Position numbers and translations under genes: made by a program. DNA of 64,000 bases from Prostheceraeus crozeri (taxonomy: Eukaryota; Platyhelminthes; Polycladida; Euryleptidae), in assembly GCA_907163375.1 (NCBI GenBank), contig CAJQUW010003593.1, forward strand, positions 1-64,000, in the 5' to 3' direction. The notes below the pieces were generated by a model. It did no database searches. It worked only from the letters and a program-made list of their open reading frames with translations, and had not been told where the DNA came from. Positions 51,058 to 63,030 of this stretch are shown one piece after another; the stretch's first letter is position 1, and each line of letters starts with the position of its first letter.

Positions 51058-53473
51058 CACTAGAAAGACCGGAAAATATTTATACCTAGAAAGACCGGTA
51101 AGTGTCAATTGACACTTAATATTCTTGTAATAAATAAATGAATGAAATTAATTTATTTCCTATTCCAGCTGTAAGATATGATAAAAAGGAGTTAATTCAT
51201 CCTCTAAAAATTTTGTAATTGCTCATATATCATATATAAAAACTGATTACAGACCGAATAAAAGTTTTTCGATGATTGGAAAACCACTCAAAACAGTCCT
51301 TACAAGTAATAATAGTGCATGGACCGCACACGTACCTGTCACATTTTGTACAGCGGTTACTTGTGCAATTTTTGTTGCAGAGGCGGCATTTTTTCCGCTT
51401 ATTCGGACGCTCTTTCTTAGGAGCAGGTGAAGGCTCTGATCGAGGTAAAGGAGGAGGGCGACTCATGTCAATTAGCCCCTTCGTCAATTCTAGAATGAAA
51501 TCCCGCCGACTTGTGGTAGATCCTGTGATCTCGCGATGAAGTGTGTATGCGTTGATCGCTGCTAAGTCCAACAAATTAAAAAATATTTGAAGTGGCCAAC
51601 GTCGTGATGCTGACTTTGTGGAATACATACGTGCCATTTGATCAACCGAATCTACACCGGCTTTTGTTCGGTTATAAAATTTTACAATTTCGGGTTTGTT
51701 TCCATCCATCGAAGTGTCAGTATGCATCGTCGAAAGCATGATGACCGACTTATTACTTTTGACTTTGTACGAAATTATGATGGCATTTGATGAAGTATGT
51801 CTTGCACCAACGAGTGAATTGACTTGTCGCTTTTTGTCGTGTTGAAGTTCATTAGGAATTTCCCTCCTGGATTTTTTCATTGTTCCCACCAGCGTGATAC
51901 TTTCTCGAAACAGCTTTTCGGAAAGAGACAGGCTGGTGAAGAAGCTATCGACAGTCACATTATATCCACCACCGAAGTATGGTTCCAGTAGTTTCAATGT
52001 AACAAATTCTCCCAATTGCATTCCTCCGCGATTCTGAGTAAGTTCCCTACCAAGATATGGGAAAGCGTTGTAAATATACCGAGATTCAGCATCGGCTAAA
52101 ATCCAAAATTTTGCTCCGAATTTATCCGGCTTATTGGGCATAAATTGTAGAAATGGACAGCGCGTCTTCATTGGAAATAACTGCTCATCTACTGTCATAT
52201 GAAACGAAGGTTGGTACGATGCTTGTGAGTTCTCCACGAATCGAGTCCATAGTTCACGAATCGCACAAAATCTATCATACAGGTGGCGTTGTGATCTAGT
52301 GCTTTGTTCATCAAAACGAATATGCTTCATAATGAATTTGAATTTGTTACGTGACAGTGTCAGTGAATAGCTTTCGACCAAATTCATTAGACCAAAGAGA
52401 AAACAGAGGCTCATTTTTCGCAAGAAATACTCCCCGAGCAAAAAGGAGTCCAACAAATGAGTAGATATCTGCTAAGTCCATTGAGAATTCACTGTCGTTA
52501 GTTGTCTGAATGTGGGATAGGGTATATTGGTAAACTTTGCGCATGCATGATTCGTCGAATATTCTCAAAAATGCACTAACACAATCACGAACGGTTCGTT
52601 TCGCGAACGTAGTTGGTCCAGGTGTAGTTCGAACAATGTTTGATGCTACTGTCGGACGAATAGGCCTGTCAGAAGTTGTTGTTGCTAGCCACTCACTTCC
52701 ATCCCGCGATTTGTAATTACCATTTATCATTGCATCTTGGCTGATAACTTCCGACTCTTCCTCTGATTCTGATGATGAATAACTTTCGTCTTCAACTTGT
52801 TCTTCCATGCGTTGTATAGTATTATCAATAATGTCATCTGTTTCACTGGCACTGTTCTCGTCATCACTGGCTAACAGCAACTGAAGGGCTCTATCTGCAG
52901 CATACCGTCTCAGGCGCGACATTGCTGTAACTCAGAACCGCATTCAATGTAGGAATGAAATCGAACACGAGCTCTGGCTGTTTTGTTACTTTCATTTCAT
53001 GAATCATACCGTCATGCGTTATTCCATAGAGATGGATTGTTAGCTGAGACCGTGCGACCTGAGATCGATGATAGACTGGGAACGTGGTGCATGAATTGAA
53101 GGACAATGCGGTGTATGAACTGTGTGATAAGTCGCGCATAAGTCGCGAGTGTAAGCAAGCTTTATCTGTCGTTGCATTCACACATTGTAAGCGTGAAAAA
53201 TCTGAGCAACACACAAACATTTGATGATACTGAAGTAGTGAATCTCTATCAGATAACACAAAGGTGTCAAATGATACCTGCTGGTCTTTCTCGGTATATA
53301 AATGTGTCCGGCCAAAACTAGAATACTTGAAGAAAATTTATCGATAGTGTTCCGATATTTGAGCAATTCCATTCCTGGGTTCCGAAAAACATTACTCAAA
53401 ACACAATACTTTACGAGTTTCAACGCTGTGATGCATCAGGAAGTGTCAAATGACACCTCCGGTCTTTCTAGTG
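51058..53473 (-). mobile_element. piggyBac element 3, inside the P element, TSD TTAA
   Basis: TTAA at 51054–51057 and 53474–53477 flanks a 2416-bp element with termini CACTAGAAAGACCGG and its complement. Second inner copies of the AGAAAGACC word sit near 51089 and 53284, each next to a TGTCAATTGACA-type palindrome. It carries one transposase gene on the minus strand; 52.93–53.44 kb holds the promoter side without other genes. Confidence 0.95.
51230..52922 (-). pseudogene. piggyBac 3 transposase
   Basis: ATG 52922 begins MSRLRRYAADRALQLLLASD, followed by an acidic stretch and IVRTTPGPTTFAKRTV. The catalytic domain shows MTVDEQLFPMKTRCPF (first Asp), YNVTVDSFFTSLSLSEKLF (second Asp) and KAGVDSVDQMARMYS (third), then SRRWPLQIFFNLLDLAAINA, and ends in a Cys-rich zinc domain (KKCRLCNKNCTSNRCTKC … CGPC … CKDC). 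One small deletion near 52.35 kb puts the N-terminal quarter (…KLFTD) out of frame with the rest (LSRNKFKF…). Otherwise intact. Confidence 0.9.
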
Positions 53474-54021
53474 TTAATGGAGCTAATTGGCACAGAGACG
53501 TTCTGTATTATATCGCTGGCTTCGTTTCACGAAAATTGCGCAAAATGATTACATGTCCTACCTGCAACCTTGCATTATTCAGGCAGGAAACTGAGGAACC
53601 TCTTTTTGATGTCGACTCCTTTTTGAAACGCAAAGACAACGGCGGACTCCTGACTCCCTCAAAAGGAGTTTTTGAAGTGGTCTTAGCTGCAGAAAAAGCT
53701 TTCCGTAGTTACGTCCCTGCAAGCGTGGCTGCCGAAGTGCTTCCGTCAATTAAATACTTAGACCTCAAGATCGAGCACTCTGTATTGAAACATATCAATC
53801 CATCATGTGAAACATTCATAAGTCTTGGAGAACACTTTGAAGATCATGAGATCGGAATTACGGAACCCCATCCTGTGACCCTTATTTGTGCTGTAATAAA
53901 CTGTTATTTGAAACTAAGACTGCATAAGTATGGTCGTCTATACAAAGAACGTCGCTTGTTACTCAACAAAAGCTCAATCCGCCAAAAATGCAATAAATTG
54001 GTTCTGTTCCGCGGCATGTAA
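53474..54021 (+). pseudogene. P transposase, C-terminal part
   Basis: After piggyBac 3 the P frame continues open with WHRDVLYYIAGFVSRKLRKM, the CPTCNLALF Cys pair, SFLKRKDNGGLLTPSKGVFE and FRSYVPASVAAEVLPS, ending at the stop at 54019–54021. These are conserved C-terminal P/THAP9 motifs (IAGFV.RKL; NGGL..PS). The start of the open frame further left belongs to piggyBac 3 and is a fusion by insertion, not a real start. Confidence 0.85.
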
Positions 54022-54703
54022 CAGTGGTGCTACTATCACACATGTCTTGGATGCTGTTGTCACATCGGTAAGCTGCATTTCCTACATATTTGCTTGAGTC
54101 ATTTAATTATGTTGAAATTCATTCATTAGGGATCTGATGAGTATCAAATAACCTCAATTAACAGTTAATTATTCAAATACTCCCTGCCATTTTTTGAATG
54201 TATTTAAGAGGTTGAACATTTCTCAAATATTCATAAATGTTAAACTAATCGTAAACCTAAGATATTGAATGAGCCTGTCACTCAATTACAGGTGCGATTT
54301 CTATTTATCATTTCGATTGTCACTTTCAGTCAATATTGTACTGTCCGATAAAACAGTCCATCTCTTGCCCCACATTTCGCGTGCGATAAAATCCTCATGC
54401 CGGTTACACTTCCCATAACGCCGTCCGCCCTCTAGATAATAGGGAAGATATATTCTACCTCTATGGATACATATGGCTCCCTAGGTTTGTTGAAGTGCCC
54501 AGTTGATATTATGACGTAATGCTGCGGATGAAGTTGGGAAGACGGCTGACTCATGCAATCGCGAATCTCAGTCACTGAATGTTTATCGACATCAGTCTAC
54601 AATGCATTACTTTGAGACATCGACAGTGGCGGCGCCAGCGACCGATGAGAATGGTCACAATTGAGTTATATCACTTACATTGATGGTTACATCAATAATC
54701 TGA
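54022..54703. other. P element 3' end and flank
   Basis: 54022–54465 is the non-coding 3' arm of the P element, ending in the terminal repeat. After the TSD, 54474–54703 has no recognisable feature until the reverse transcriptase frame opens. Confidence 0.6.
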
Positions 54704-55636
54704 AAATGCTTTGACAGATGTTACTTTTTTGATGAAATATACTCATATTCGGATGTTAAAAGCGCACAAGTGTTTGATTTCTCTACGCTCCATACTAACC
54801 TGGATCAGCGTGAAGTTAAAGAACATATTTTTAAATTACTTGACTTGATTTTTGATAATCATAACAGAAAATATTTATGCGTTGGTTATGATAAAAGTTT
54901 CATGTCACGGTCTAGATGTAACGGCTATACAACCTTTACGAAAGACAAATTCAAATCAGCAATTAAGTTTATTTTAGAAAATGTTTTTATAACGTTTGGT
55001 GGTCAAGTTTTCCAACAGACTCGTGGCATTCCTATGAGAGGGAATTGTAGTCCTCTCTTAGCTGATCTGTTTTTACTACACTGCGAATTTGTTTATATGC
55101 AAAACTTACTGAAAAATAAGAAGATGGGACTGGCTAAACTGTTATCTAATACTTCTAGATACATCGACGACATTTGTATAATTAATTATAAACATTTTAA
55201 CCGGATTATAAAGCATATTTACCCCGGTAGCTTGGAAGCGAGCAGAAGCGGTAGTAATAACAAAGAGGTTGAATACCTAGATGTTAAATTGAGCATTACT
55301 AATGATGGTTTACGAACTTCTGTGTACCATAAAGTAGACGATTTTAACTTTGCTGTTACACTCCTAACATTCCCAGAAAATACAATCCCGTACAAAATGG
55401 GTAGCCAAGTATTTAACGGACAACTTATAAGATATGGTCGAATTTGTTCATCCCTTGATGATTTCGTGAAAAAAGCTTCTTCGACCTTCAGATTATTAGT
55501 TGCTAGAGGCTATAATCAAGATTCTTTAATCAATAATGCAGAAAGATGTTTACACAGGCATAAAGAGCTACTTTTGAAGTTTGGGCTGTATTCAGCTAGA
55601 CAATTTTCTAAGTTCAGTTTTCTGCTAACCGAATAA
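54704..55636 (+). pseudogene. Penelope-type reverse transcriptase, truncated
   Basis: The frame opens after a TGA near 54.70 kb without an ATG. It contains VFDFSTLHTNL (RT motif A region), QTRGIPMRGNCSPLLADLFL (motif B), SRYIDDICIIN (catalytic YIDD), VEYLDVKLSITNDG, FNGQLIRYGRICSS and LLVARGYNQDSL. This belongs to a metazoan RT family with GIPMGTNC.PLLADLFL, which I place near Penelope-like elements; a distinct non-LTR lineage is the alternative. The N-terminus and any endonuclease (GIY-YIG) are missing; the frame ends FLLTE. The flank is A/T-rich with no poly-A tail. Confidence 0.65.
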
Positions 55637-57231
55637 TCGGATTTTCTTTTTTTTGCCGATTTTGACTTACACCGATTGTGAATAACCCGACTTTTGACTT
55701 TGTGGAGGCTGGACAGTTTTACTGTGCAGGGCCCCGCTCAGGTGGGTTTGAGTGTTCAGGAATTGGGGCACAAACACGAATCCTATCTGAGTTCCTGCTG
55801 ATGACTTCCTAGCTGGTACAGGGAACGCAAAACCAGTCCTTTTAAGGACTAATTTCATTTTATTTTCAGTATATATTACATTATTCGTTTGCACTACTTT
55901 TTTTTGTTGCAATCTACTCATTTATTTTGCACTAGTTTCTTGTGACTATCAATTTTATTTATTTACTCAGTTTTTGATTTTTTTACCTAATAATTTTCAT
56001 TTGTGCTGCTTATTTCCTTCCTTTTTTAAATTTATTTGTTTATTCATTCATTCAATTTTTTTCCTTATTATTATTATTTTTTTTCTTTTGTTACAATTTC
56101 AATATTCCATTACAGTCGTACTTCACTAATCAATTTCAGCAGTTAATCTTTCAGAATTTATTACCCATCACTTTCCTTTTTTTCTGTATTTTAATTGTTA
56201 GCACGATCTACACTTTGATAATTTCTCGGTTAACTTATTTTCTATATTAAGTTAGGTAACAACGTGAATTATTATCTCCTTTCCCATCTGCAGTGAAATA
56301 GGTGATTGATAGCATCTTCCGTCGTATGCAGATTACGCTTGTCATAATTGCTTGCGGATTAAGGCTAGATATGATGGGACACAGACCGGTCCTCTTGAGA
56401 GATAGATTAAATTTCATGAATAGTTAGACACCAATTGGTCCATTTATAACAAGTCTAGTTCCTTATTTTATTTTCTTCATGGAGTAGTTCCAGGTGAGAC
56501 GTTGTAGGTCGATTCTAGCAAGTTCAGTACCCATACTGTAGTTTCACATGTATTATATTTTATTTTTTTCTTTTCTTCAAAGTTCATTACAAATTTATAT
56601 TTATACAGTTATATTTTGTACAGTAGGTTTAATCTTAGTTTATTTTATGTAGTTGTAACTGAGATTCCTGGAGGATGATGATTTTCATTTAAACATGCGT
56701 GCAAGTATAGAACTTGTACATGAAAACTAAATGTGATGGCCTAGAAAATACAAGTGTTAACGTGTAGGCCTAGGCCCATCATCATATCGATATACCCCTA
56801 CACGCATATTATCAAATTAAAAGTGAACCCCATTGTGTAATTTAAATTAAAATGCAAATCATGGAAGTAAATGTGTACATATATGAGGAATAGAAGCCAA
56901 TATAATATACACTCTTCTAGGCATATGTGTCACACATGTTCATTATACAATGTAGGCCTACATATAAATAAGGGATCATATACAGAACATGTTGTGATAG
57001 GTGCTGAAAATTGTACATGATTATAAATAGAAAAAACAATTGAGTCACAAACTAATGCAATTATGATGTCGGTACATATAAAGTTCATATTCATTTATCA
57101 AAATGTTGATGCTTGCGTGTATCTCCTTATCTTGAATTCAAGGTGTCTCAAACATGAAACGATTTGGAACTTTCTTACAAATCTATTGATCACATCCTCC
57201 AAATTTACTTTCATCGCTCTCTTCCGATGAA
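55637..57231. other. AT-rich non-coding stretch after the reverse transcriptase
   Basis: No gene is seen. 55.65–55.86 kb is GC-richer and includes CTGCTGATGACTTCC and the palindrome AGTCCTTTTAAGGACT (55839–55854); beyond it the sequence is T-rich to 56.25 kb and then plain AT-rich. GTAGGCCTA words recur near 56.77 and 56.95 kb, a common short motif in the genomes of some marine invertebrates. Confidence 0.55.
55839..55854. other. Perfect 16-bp palindrome AGTCCTTTTAAGGACT
   Basis: A self-complementary 16-mer 40 bp after a CTGATGA word. It may be part of a decayed ribozyme-like or terminal structure of the reverse transcriptase element; the GAAA half of a hammerhead core is not found. Confidence 0.5.
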
Positions 57232-57495
57232 CTAGATGATAACTAGATTTGACAACCGGCTGTCTTGCATGCTCATTCGCAGATAATTTTTTACTTTCAG
57301 TTTACTAAACGTGCGTTCAACACAAGCAGTACTAAATGGAAGTGTCAAGGAAATAAGCAATACTGTCTTGGGTTCATGAAAGGACATGGATAAAGGATTC
57401 AAAAATTCAAGAAATTCTTGGATATTGTTCAATCTCACCTTGTTTCTGTCGATCATTCGCTTTGCGTGTCTCATTTCAATGGAAAGTCCCTCCAT
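57232..57495 (-). pseudogene. hAT transposase C-terminal (dimerisation) fragment
   Basis: The minus-strand frame has LISLTLPFSTACVERTFSKL, KVKNYLRMSMQDSRLSNLVI, the hAT dimerisation signature (LP.S.A..ER.FS.LK…LR..M...RL..L). The catalytic part upstream is absent, so it is a fragment, distinct in sequence from the hAT at 58.65 kb. Confidence 0.85.
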
Positions 57496-58653
57496 GTCAA
57501 TGTAGTAGTGTTCAGCTGTAACAGATAATACATATTTTTTTTTTGAATTCGCTTGATATCAAGATATCAATTCTCTTCATGCTGACTATTTGCAAATATT
57601 TTATTGCCTCTCCTGTCAGATGCGGGTGGTCCGTGGGCGGCTCAGTTAATGACACAAAATTTCGCTGTCCACTTGAGTGTTTGGTCATAGGCGTGTTGGC
57701 AGCTGTCCACTTGCTTATAGATATTGTTGTATCGTTTGTTCGGCGCCGCTGAGTTAGCGCACTGCTGTGAAGCTGACAGTTTGCTGAGGATGAACGTTTC
57801 CGGCTGCTGAGGAGTTTGAAGTGGGCAAGTCGTTAAAGATAATGTTGAATATTCTTCCAACTGGGTGGTAAGTCATAATTTTATTTTCCGGAAAAAAACC
57901 AGTTGTATGATATTGTGTTATTCAAAATACACAAGCTTTCGGTGGCCGTGCTGCACACCTTATTCATGTGAGACATGAAGTGACTCTTTCACGATGCAAT
58001 CTACACATTCAGGGCCCGCGGAACAATTTTTCACGAGGGGGGGCCATAAGATTTGTACAATGCTTCATCACAATAAGATTGTATAGACATAAAAGATTCT
58101 GTTTACAAACATTTTTCGCAATCGCAATGTAGGCATTATTGATCTGCATCAATATCTTTATTTATTTTCTCTATTTTTCTATCTATTTTATTATTTGATT
58201 TGTGGTCATAGTGCAAAGTATAATCATGAAAGCTAATCATAAATCACAAACTTAGATAGAAGTTGCAGATATAATTCGACGAATTGATAGACAAAATCTG
58301 TTGATCAAAGTGAACATCTTTCTTGTGAAATATACCAATGCAGTATAAGTAGCTCCAATGCTCTGTTAGAAGTAATACAGTTGTATCGCATGTCTAATTG
58401 AAATCACTGTAATTCATCGATCATCTTAAAAAATCAATTCACTGTATAAATTTTAGCGATATCTCACTTCTGTACTACACCATTATACTTTATTGCCATG
58501 TTAAATGAAATGAAAGAAAAAGCAAGCAGCCTATTCAAAATTTCAATAATAAGTACCTGTTAGTGTAGGGCTTTCAATATAATCTCATACTGATTGTGAT
58601 TATTATAAACAAGTGCTTGTTTGTGTATAACACTATATTTCGCGCGGAAGAAA
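57496..58653. other. Non-coding stretch between two hAT genes
   Basis: No gene is visible. ACAAGCTTTCGGTGGCC and TTCATGTGAGACATGAAG near 57.93–57.98 kb recall the conserved tail of Penelope-type elements. CAGGGCCCGCGGAAC near 58.01 kb could be a hAT terminus, but the matching right end was not found in the window. Confidence 0.45.
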
Positions 58654-61078
58654 TCACATGCGCTTGGAAGAGAACACTTTTCGTCGTTCATCAGTCTTCG
58701 AAATGAAATTGTCACATAAGTCATTCGTGTCGATGTTGTCGAGAAATGCCTTGTGAATATTGCACACTGCCAAAGCGGTAAGCCGTTCCTGTCCCATGCT
58801 GCTTCTTTGCCAATTCTTCAGTCTTCGAAGGGTGCTGAACGTTCTTTCAGCACTAGCCACAGAAACAGGAAATGTCTCAGGACTTGATCTTAGCATCGCT
58901 AGGAATTCATCGAACGACGTCGGATTGGACTTGGTCTGCTTTGCTAATGTTGGTAAAGTCTTCAATTCATGTTGAAGGGCATCATCGTCGACTGTTGGGA
59001 AATACTCGCTTCTCCATACTTTTTCATTTTCTCGCGCATTCTTTTCCTCCTTGCATGCATTGACCAGAGATGTTTCAATGTCATGACAAGCTTTCAAAAA
59101 GTTGTCATCGAATCGCTTGTCTAATGTTTGAATCATTCTATCAATTATGCTGAAATAATCTACTCTGTATTGGTCATAAATTGATGAATGATGGAAGGTC
59201 GACCCAGGATTCTCATCCAACCACTTAGGCAGACGTTTCCTTCTCACTGCTTCAGGACAAGGTAATCCATTCTCTTCCCGAAAACTGTTTGTCTTCTCCA
59301 AAACATCTGAGAAGGACTGATCCGTACGCAAGGTTTTCATGTGGTGTTTTAACAGGATAATCGCCTGATGTGCATGTCCGATTGACATCTTTGGACTTTG
59401 CAGTTTCTTTGCCAATTTTTCCGATTCTTCAAAAATTGTGAGAGAAATATGCAAGCCCAAAATTGTTTCGAATTTCATCAGCTTCTTATAATTCGAATCA
59501 GCTTTCGATCGAGATTCCGAAGAGTAGGTTTTATCCAACGAAATTTTGTAAAAAAGTTTAATCAAAGGTTGGAAGTTTCGTAGAATAGCTGCAATGCCTT
59601 TAACACGGATAACCCATCGAGTAGGGCAAAGGGCAACTAACTGACTGAAGTCTTTCGAATCGTCCTCCAAACTGTTGGCAATTTCTTCGCAAATGTTGTT
59701 GTACTGCTGTAGTCGCTTGCCCGATTCTTTGACGAAAACAGCAACCCGACGGAGGCGTTCCAGAGTTTCACTTATCAACTTTTCTTTCTTTGCTGTTTCT
59801 TGAAGACAGAGGTCGAGACGATGGTTTGCACAATGTTGGCATCGTGCTGAGGGGAAGTCCTTTTTAATTGCAGCTTGTGCCCCCTTGAATGCTGCACTCA
59901 TATTCGATGCACCATCAAATCCAAGACCACAACATTTTTCGAATGGGATGTTGAAGCGAATAGCGACGTCCTTCAGTGCTGCTGCGATAGACTGCCCGGA
60001 TGAATCTGAGATGTTATAGTATCCAAGGAAAAGATCATGTGATTGGAAGTCGGACCGTACAATTCTGAAGAGAACAGTCAACTGTTCGTGACCTTGAATA
60101 TCCTGAGTTCCATCGGCAATACAACTGAAGAAATCAGCCTTCTGTATCTCTGATGCAATGCTTCGCTGAATACTCTTAGCTATTTCCTGGATCATTTCAT
60201 TTTGCATGTCGTGCGACAACCAATTGTCTCGACGAATAATCCAGTCTTTAACATCTTTATTATCATTGCCGCGTAATTTCAGGAGCTGGAAGAAATTGCC
60301 TTCACTTGAGGTGCTACCTTGAAAAGCAATGCCTTGACGACTGAGGTACATCGCACTTTCAAAAATGGCTGTTAGTGCACGTCGATGAGCTACAGCTTCT
60401 AAATCAGCCTGTTTCGATAACTGGGTGGGTATTGAAGGTTTTGCAAGATTTTTTAGAGCGGATCGGGCGGAAGTATGCTGAGTTGACCTCTCGTGGTCCA
60501 CGAACCTTTTCGGACATTTTTTCCAATTTGAAAATCCTTTTTCGAGGAATGAATTCTCAAGTCGTTGTGTTGGCAAAAATAATTTTAAGAAGTATGCTCG
60601 AGTGCAGATGCTACACGTCACGCTATCAACACTGCCATCATCAGACGTTTTTGGAACATAATTTAACCATTCGTGCTTATCAAACCAAATTGGGAGGAAA
60701 GCTCGGTGGCGGTCACCAAACTGACGCTTCGGAAAGTCAAATCCTCTCGGTTGATATGGTGTTAAATTATCATCTAGAAGTTCCTGAGTAGTGCTAGTCG
60801 TTGGGTCTGAGATCGTGGAGCATGCTTTTGGAAGAGATGATTCAATTGGCAACTTTTCTTGTGCTGTTGACTCGTCTTCCTGAAGTTCTTCATGTCGATG
60901 TGGAGAAGTTGGAGACATCACTAATGACCTTGCAGTAGATGACTGGGCTATAGCAACGGGACATTCGGAGACCAGGGGTGATTGAGAAGGTGTAGAGGTA
61001 GAAATAAGTGATGGGCGGTATTTCTTATTGCTGTTGGACTCTTGGTTCAACCAATCCAAAATCGACTTTCTTTTGCTC
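58654..61078 (-). CDS. hAT-family transposase, open over 800 codons
   Basis: The exon begins after an acceptor TTTCAG (61079–61084) as SKRKSILDWLNQESN, a typical start minus its Met, so a short first exon is expected upstream. Domains: disordered Ser/Thr-rich N-terminus; TTF-type zinc finger (VTCSICTRAYF … FSNWKKCPKRFVDHE … H); DDE catalytic core with FFSCIADGTQDIQGHEQL (first Asp), LGFDGASNMSAAFKGAQAAI (second Asp), CQHCANHRLDLCL and ALCPTRWVIR; and a C-terminal dimerisation domain (FPVSVASAERTFSTLRRLKN … MGQERLTALAVCNIH). It resembles ZMYM1/zinc-finger hAT transposases. No stop or frame change is seen, so it may be active, a domesticated gene, or a recent insertion. Confidence 0.93.
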
Positions 61079-61084
61079 CTGAAA

Positions 61085-62737
61085 GAAAGTGAAACTATAT
61101 TTCATCTTCCAAAAAATACGTCATGTTGTGTAGATTATGTAGTTGGTTTTTTCAACATAATTTCAGATTTGTTTATAGTTTTATCTCTAAGCTTCTGAAG
61201 CTTTTGTAGAACGTGAAATTAATAATCTATTCTAAAAAATGCAGGTAAAATTCATAAAATATATAAATTGCCTGATAAAATCCATAATGAAGCATCAGCT
61301 ACTGCAAATCGAATAATGTTGAAATAATGCTTGCGAGAGATTTAACATGGTGTTAAACTTACATGGTTATAGACAAGGCTGGACTGACAATTGACTCAAC
61401 ACTTCTTAATGACTCCTTGTAATAGATTAGTCGAACTGAAAATGCAAAAGAAGAGTGTTAATTTAGTGCAAATCCATCACCATATCTGTTATTACAAATT
61501 ATGGAGTGGCAGAACTCAGTTAGTAATATTCAACAGTGGTTTATTATTAGAGAAGTGACAGTTTTACTTTTTGGTGGACGAGGCAGAATAACTACGAATA
61601 ATATTGAAAAATTAATCATAAAGGCAGAAGTATGAGTGCGCCTCACTAACATTTGACATGATGACCTGGTAATGATGAATCGATTTAAATAACTAATGTC
61701 TTATGCCTAGGCATAAGATAATATAATATCTATTATAGGCATAATCATTTCCATTGTAACAGTTTATACACAATAAATTCGATTCACGAAATGATGTTAG
61801 TATCTATTTCTCAATCATCTGGTTCCATCTGTGGTCCTCATTTATATAGTGAACTGCATTATCTTTTCTAAATATTGATAATATATGTTTGCTATTTAAT
61901 GTACTTAATTTCGATTTTGAGTTCTTTTTTTAAAATTTAGGATACATGTTTTTATTTTCCTGTTTCAAGTCTCCACGTCTCTTCCAAGTGAAACCCCAAA
62001 CATTTTCATTTAGAAGTATGTCATCACACTTACGTTTGACCATTGGTCTACATATCTCTTTCTCAATATTATAATGGGTCCAGTTCGGATCCAAGTAACG
62101 TAGGCATTCAATATACGCATCGTTTAATAAACTCTTTTTCTATACTCATAATTGTGTGACACAATTGAGCAAAGATTATTGGCTATATAGACCCGGCTAT
62201 AATTAAGCTTACTTATTCTAAATTTGAAATTCGATTTTGCAGATAGTTCATAGATATATAGCTCTGAGTATTGATCATCACATGAAAAATATCTGAAGAT
62301 AATCTAGAATTAAGATTATAATGATATTCTAAGATAAAAACATCAAAAGATATTCTATTCAACACATCGATCCCTTTCTGCACCTACAAATATTCTTTAT
62401 TGCATAATGTCATGATGATCATCATTTCAGTGAAGAACTGGAAGTAGGCTAGCTTTTCCATTCAGTCGTTGTTCTTTTCATCTAGTTTCTTGGCTTTCAT
62501 GTTCCTCCGCTTTGTGTTTACAGTGCATTATGCTCTCATCTTCAAATACAATAATTGCAATGTTGATTGTGGCAATAGAGCTGCGCATTGGCTTCAAAAT
62601 GAGACCTTATTTGTTAGTTCCTGTTGGATAACTAAAACGTCATGTTACATTGAAATTTAGTTACTATTTTTATACCGCAACATACACATCGAATTTGACA
62701 TTCTTGTAAGGAGCATCTTGGTGTCTTTGGAGGCGTG
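61085..62737. other. AT-rich stretch upstream of the hAT transposase
   Basis: Probably the first intron and 5' region of the hAT gene at its left side: a GTAAG-type donor was not identified with confidence. No other gene is seen; the frame at 62469–62660 has no motif. Confidence 0.5.
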
Positions 62738-63030
62738 GACTTCTGAGAAATTATTTCAACATATTTAATCCTACCTTAAAGCTACACGCAAGATGATACA
62801 TGCCACCATCTCTATTCCTCATTTAAAAAATGAATTGTCTTATCGTTCCTAATTATTGAAACTATCTTTGCTATTTACTTGATTCATATGAATGATTATG
62901 ATGCGATGAGCATTTGAGTGCATGCATTATAGTGTGAGTGTCATCGAAAGCGTGGACTTTTGAGTAATTATTTCTACACATTTAATCCTACCTTAAAGCT
63001 ACCCACAAGATGAGACGTGCCACCATCTCA
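62738..63030. repeat. ~80-bp direct repeat 214 bp apart
   Basis: GTGGACTTCTGAGAAATTAT at 62738 recurs as GTGGACTTTTGAGTAATTAT at 62952, and both continue TTAATCCTACCTTAAAGCTA, CAAGATGA and TGCCACCATCTC. It may be two copies of a short non-autonomous element or terminal repeats of one. Confidence 0.8.

Larger units (their letters stand above)
42371..54465 (+). mobile_element. P element with THAP domain (3.3 kb before later insertions), TSD GATACATA
   Basis: The 8-bp direct repeat GATACATA at 42363–42370 and 54466–54473 exactly brackets imperfect inverted termini beginning CATAGAG(T/G)TAGAATAT and continuing TCTTCCCT.TTAT. An 8-bp TSD is the P superfamily signature. Subtracting Harbinger 2, piggyBac 3 and their TSD copies leaves about 3276 bp, the usual size of an autonomous P element. 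The transposase parts lie at 42531–43718, 50115–51057 and 53474–54018. Confidence 0.92.

Noticed and set aside
53302-54021. Single long gene of 239 codons
   Set aside because: Its first part is piggyBac 3 sequence, including the terminal repeat at 53459–53473; only 53474 onward is P transposase.
55780-55860. Functional hammerhead ribozyme
   Set aside because: CTGATGA and a stem are present but the GAAA half of the core is missing; kept only as a weak finding.
58010-58050. hAT left terminus CAGGGCCCGCGG
   Set aside because: No matching inverted terminus or 8-bp TSD was found on the right side within the window.
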